Assembly (NCBI GenBank): GCA_045657185.1
Contig: JAZOSO010000086.1
Coordinates: 1-6,207, forward strand
From: RGIG5270 sp045657185
Lineage (GTDB): Bacteria > Verrucomicrobiota > Lentisphaeria > Victivallales > Victivallaceae
Direction of reading: 5' to 3'
DNA length: 6,207 nucleotides
The translations under genes and the position numbers were made by a program. Positions 6,164 through 6,207 of this stretch are shown here, piece by piece. Every line of letters begins with the position of its first letter. Positions within the stretch are counted from its first letter, which is position 1. A model generated the notes under the pieces. The model saw only the letters and a program-made list of their open reading frames with translations. It searched no databases and had not been told where the DNA came from.

Positions 6164-6207
6164 GGTGCTTTTTTTTAGTGGGGCGGTTTTTTGCAAGGGG
6201 GAAAGAA
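6164..6207 (+). other. Tail after permease: T8 tract and possible ribosome binding site
   Basis: Directly after the permease stop lie GTGC plus T8 (6165-6176), a G-rich run and AGGGGGAAAGAA at the window end. The last segment looks like a strong Shine-Dalgarno sequence for a gene starting just outside, which would fit the second permease of the transporter. The T8 tract could mark a terminator, but the only upstream stem (GCAC at 6131-6134 with GTGC at 6165-6168, poorly paired inside) is weak. Confidence 0.35.

Overview
The window holds six genes in two divergent transcription units, separated by a short, very A+T-rich intergenic region at 4875-4939. Five genes lie head to tail on the minus strand (4874 down to 216), with gaps of 2, 16 and 13 bases and one 1-base stop/start overlap. 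This is the layout of a single operon. In transcription order they are: queH-type epoxyqueuosine reductase, a CsdA/DbpA-like DEAD-box RNA helicase, a TIM-barrel sugar phosphate isomerase/epimerase, a GmhB-type heptose bisphosphate phosphatase, and a divergent GpsA-like NAD(P)-dependent dehydrogenase. The sixth gene, on the plus strand (4940-6163), is a DppB/OppB-type ABC transporter permease with an unusually large insertion after its first membrane helix. It probably begins an uptake operon that continues past the right edge.

The organism looks like a Gram-negative-type bacterium of moderate to low G+C. GmhB points to heptose-containing surface polysaccharide, and coding regions favour T- and A-ending codons. 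The combination of QueH, an insertion-bearing peptide/sugar permease and divergent sugar enzymes would fit Lentisphaerota (Victivallales) or relatives, but this is a guess from impression and not shown by any marker gene.

Layout. 1-215 is non-genic: a G+C-rich hairpin cluster (67-113) that differs sharply from the rest, followed by A+T-rich inverted repeats downstream of the minus operon. 216-2696 holds three metabolic genes that may act on phosphorylated sugars: dehydrogenase, phosphatase, epimerase. 2713-4874 holds two RNA-related genes: the helicase and the queuosine tRNA-modification enzyme. 4875-4939 is a divergent promoter region carrying a perfect 10-bp inverted repeat. 6164-6207 is a short G/T-rich tail with a T8 tract and a purine-rich Shine-Dalgarno-like stretch at the edge.

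No mobile element, CRISPR array, tRNA or rRNA was seen. No clearly undescribed system stands out. The best leads are the permease insertion, the inverted repeat over the divergent promoters, the epimerase-phosphatase-dehydrogenase trio, and the foreign-looking G+C-rich element at the left edge.
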